Assembly (NCBI GenBank): GCA_021159525.1
Contig: JAGHEC010000449.1
Coordinates: 1 to 5,747, forward strand
Reading direction: 5' to 3'
Length of the DNA stretch: 5,747 nucleotides
Source: Deltaproteobacteria bacterium
GTDB lineage: Bacteria > Desulfobacterota > DSM-4660 > Desulfatiglandales > Desulfatiglandaceae
Shown here: positions 5,594 through 5,747 of the stretch, one piece after another
How the letters are laid out: each line of letters opens with the position of its first letter
How positions within the stretch are numbered: the first letter of the stretch is position 1
Translations under genes and position numbers: made by a program
Notes under the pieces: model-generated
Database searches by the model: none
The model's input: only the letters and a program-made list of their open reading frames with translations
What the model was told of the DNA's origin: nothing

Positions 5594-5747
5594 CCGTAAC
5601 AGCTCAATAATAAGGGGCAGAAGGGTTTTTCTGACGCGACTGCCGGGAGGGCGCCGTCTCTTTGTGACTTATCAGTGGGGGAAGCCGCAGCTCGACGAAG
5701 TCGAGAATGCGGAGGGGGCAAGCCTGCCCGCCATTGCCTTGTTACCC
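5594..5747. mobile_element. Palindromic MITE-like repeat, copy 2 (cut by window end)
   Basis: Positions 5594-5710 match 1584-1699 in the same orientation with, by eye, six substitutions and one 1-base insertion. A 62-base block (5614-5675) is identical. After 5710 the copies diverge, and the right arm expected beyond the loop lies outside the window. A small GGGCA/TGCCC hairpin (5716-5720/5725-5729) occupies the diverged loop. The left boundary at CCGTAA matches that of copy 1. It ends 82 bp upstream of the dsbD start, again just upstream of a minus-strand gene. Confidence 0.65.
5685..5712. repeat. Inner stem-loop of repeat copy 2
   Basis: CCGCA (5685-5689) pairs with TGCGG (5708-5712), and CTCGAC (5691-5696) with GTCGAG (5700-5705), around a GAA triloop and a 1x2 internal loop. 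All 11 pairs are Watson-Crick. In copy 1 the matching hairpin keeps only seven pairs, so copy 2 appears nearer the functional or ancestral form. Confidence 0.6.

Noticed and set aside
5594..5747. CRISPR array or phage attachment site
   Set aside because: There are only two distant copies with no regular spacing, no cas gene, no integrase and no tRNA gene nearby.

Overview
The window looks like chromosomal DNA from a GC-rich member of the Desulfobacterota (former Deltaproteobacteria). The best evidence is HisF and HisH. Both have the form I know from Desulfovibrio-like bacteria: a PSGYE insertion and an NSIDADG loop in HisF, and DYKAGN, HMGWN and HAYYPAP in HisH. No database search was possible, so the lineage is an inference.

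Layout. Positions 1-162 lie downstream of hisF and hold no credible gene, but contain a 79-nt inverted repeat that can fold as a three-way junction. hisF and hisH form an overlapping minus-strand pair (163-1573). The divergent region 1574-1989 is mostly filled by an imperfect palindromic element of about 247 bp (1584 to about 1830), which I read as a MITE-like or fold-back repeat. A plus-strand flavoprotein gene (1990-3369, COG2509-like FAD-dependent dehydrogenase) follows. It converges on, and overlaps by 28 nt, a minus-strand pair: dsbD (3709-5511, TTG start) and, 22 nt downstream of it, a small CxxC protein of the carboxymuconolactone decarboxylase/AhpD-like family (3342-3686). Upstream of dsbD are a hairpin abutting its Shine-Dalgarno sequence and a second, window-truncated copy of the palindromic repeat (from 5594), in the same orientation as the first.

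How the genes fit together. HisH releases ammonia from glutamine and HisF uses it to make imidazole glycerol phosphate and AICAR. DsbD carries electrons across the inner membrane from cytoplasmic thioredoxin to periplasmic thiol partners. The downstream CxxC protein is probably co-transcribed with dsbD and may also act in thiol redox chemistry. The flavoprotein is a predicted oxidoreductase of unknown substrate.

The most unusual content is non-coding. Two roughly 94%-identical direct copies of a structured repeat bracket the flavoprotein/CxxC/dsbD segment. Each copy sits just upstream of a minus-strand gene (hisH and dsbD). The first ends only about 10 bp from the hisH start codon, which has no visible Shine-Dalgarno sequence.
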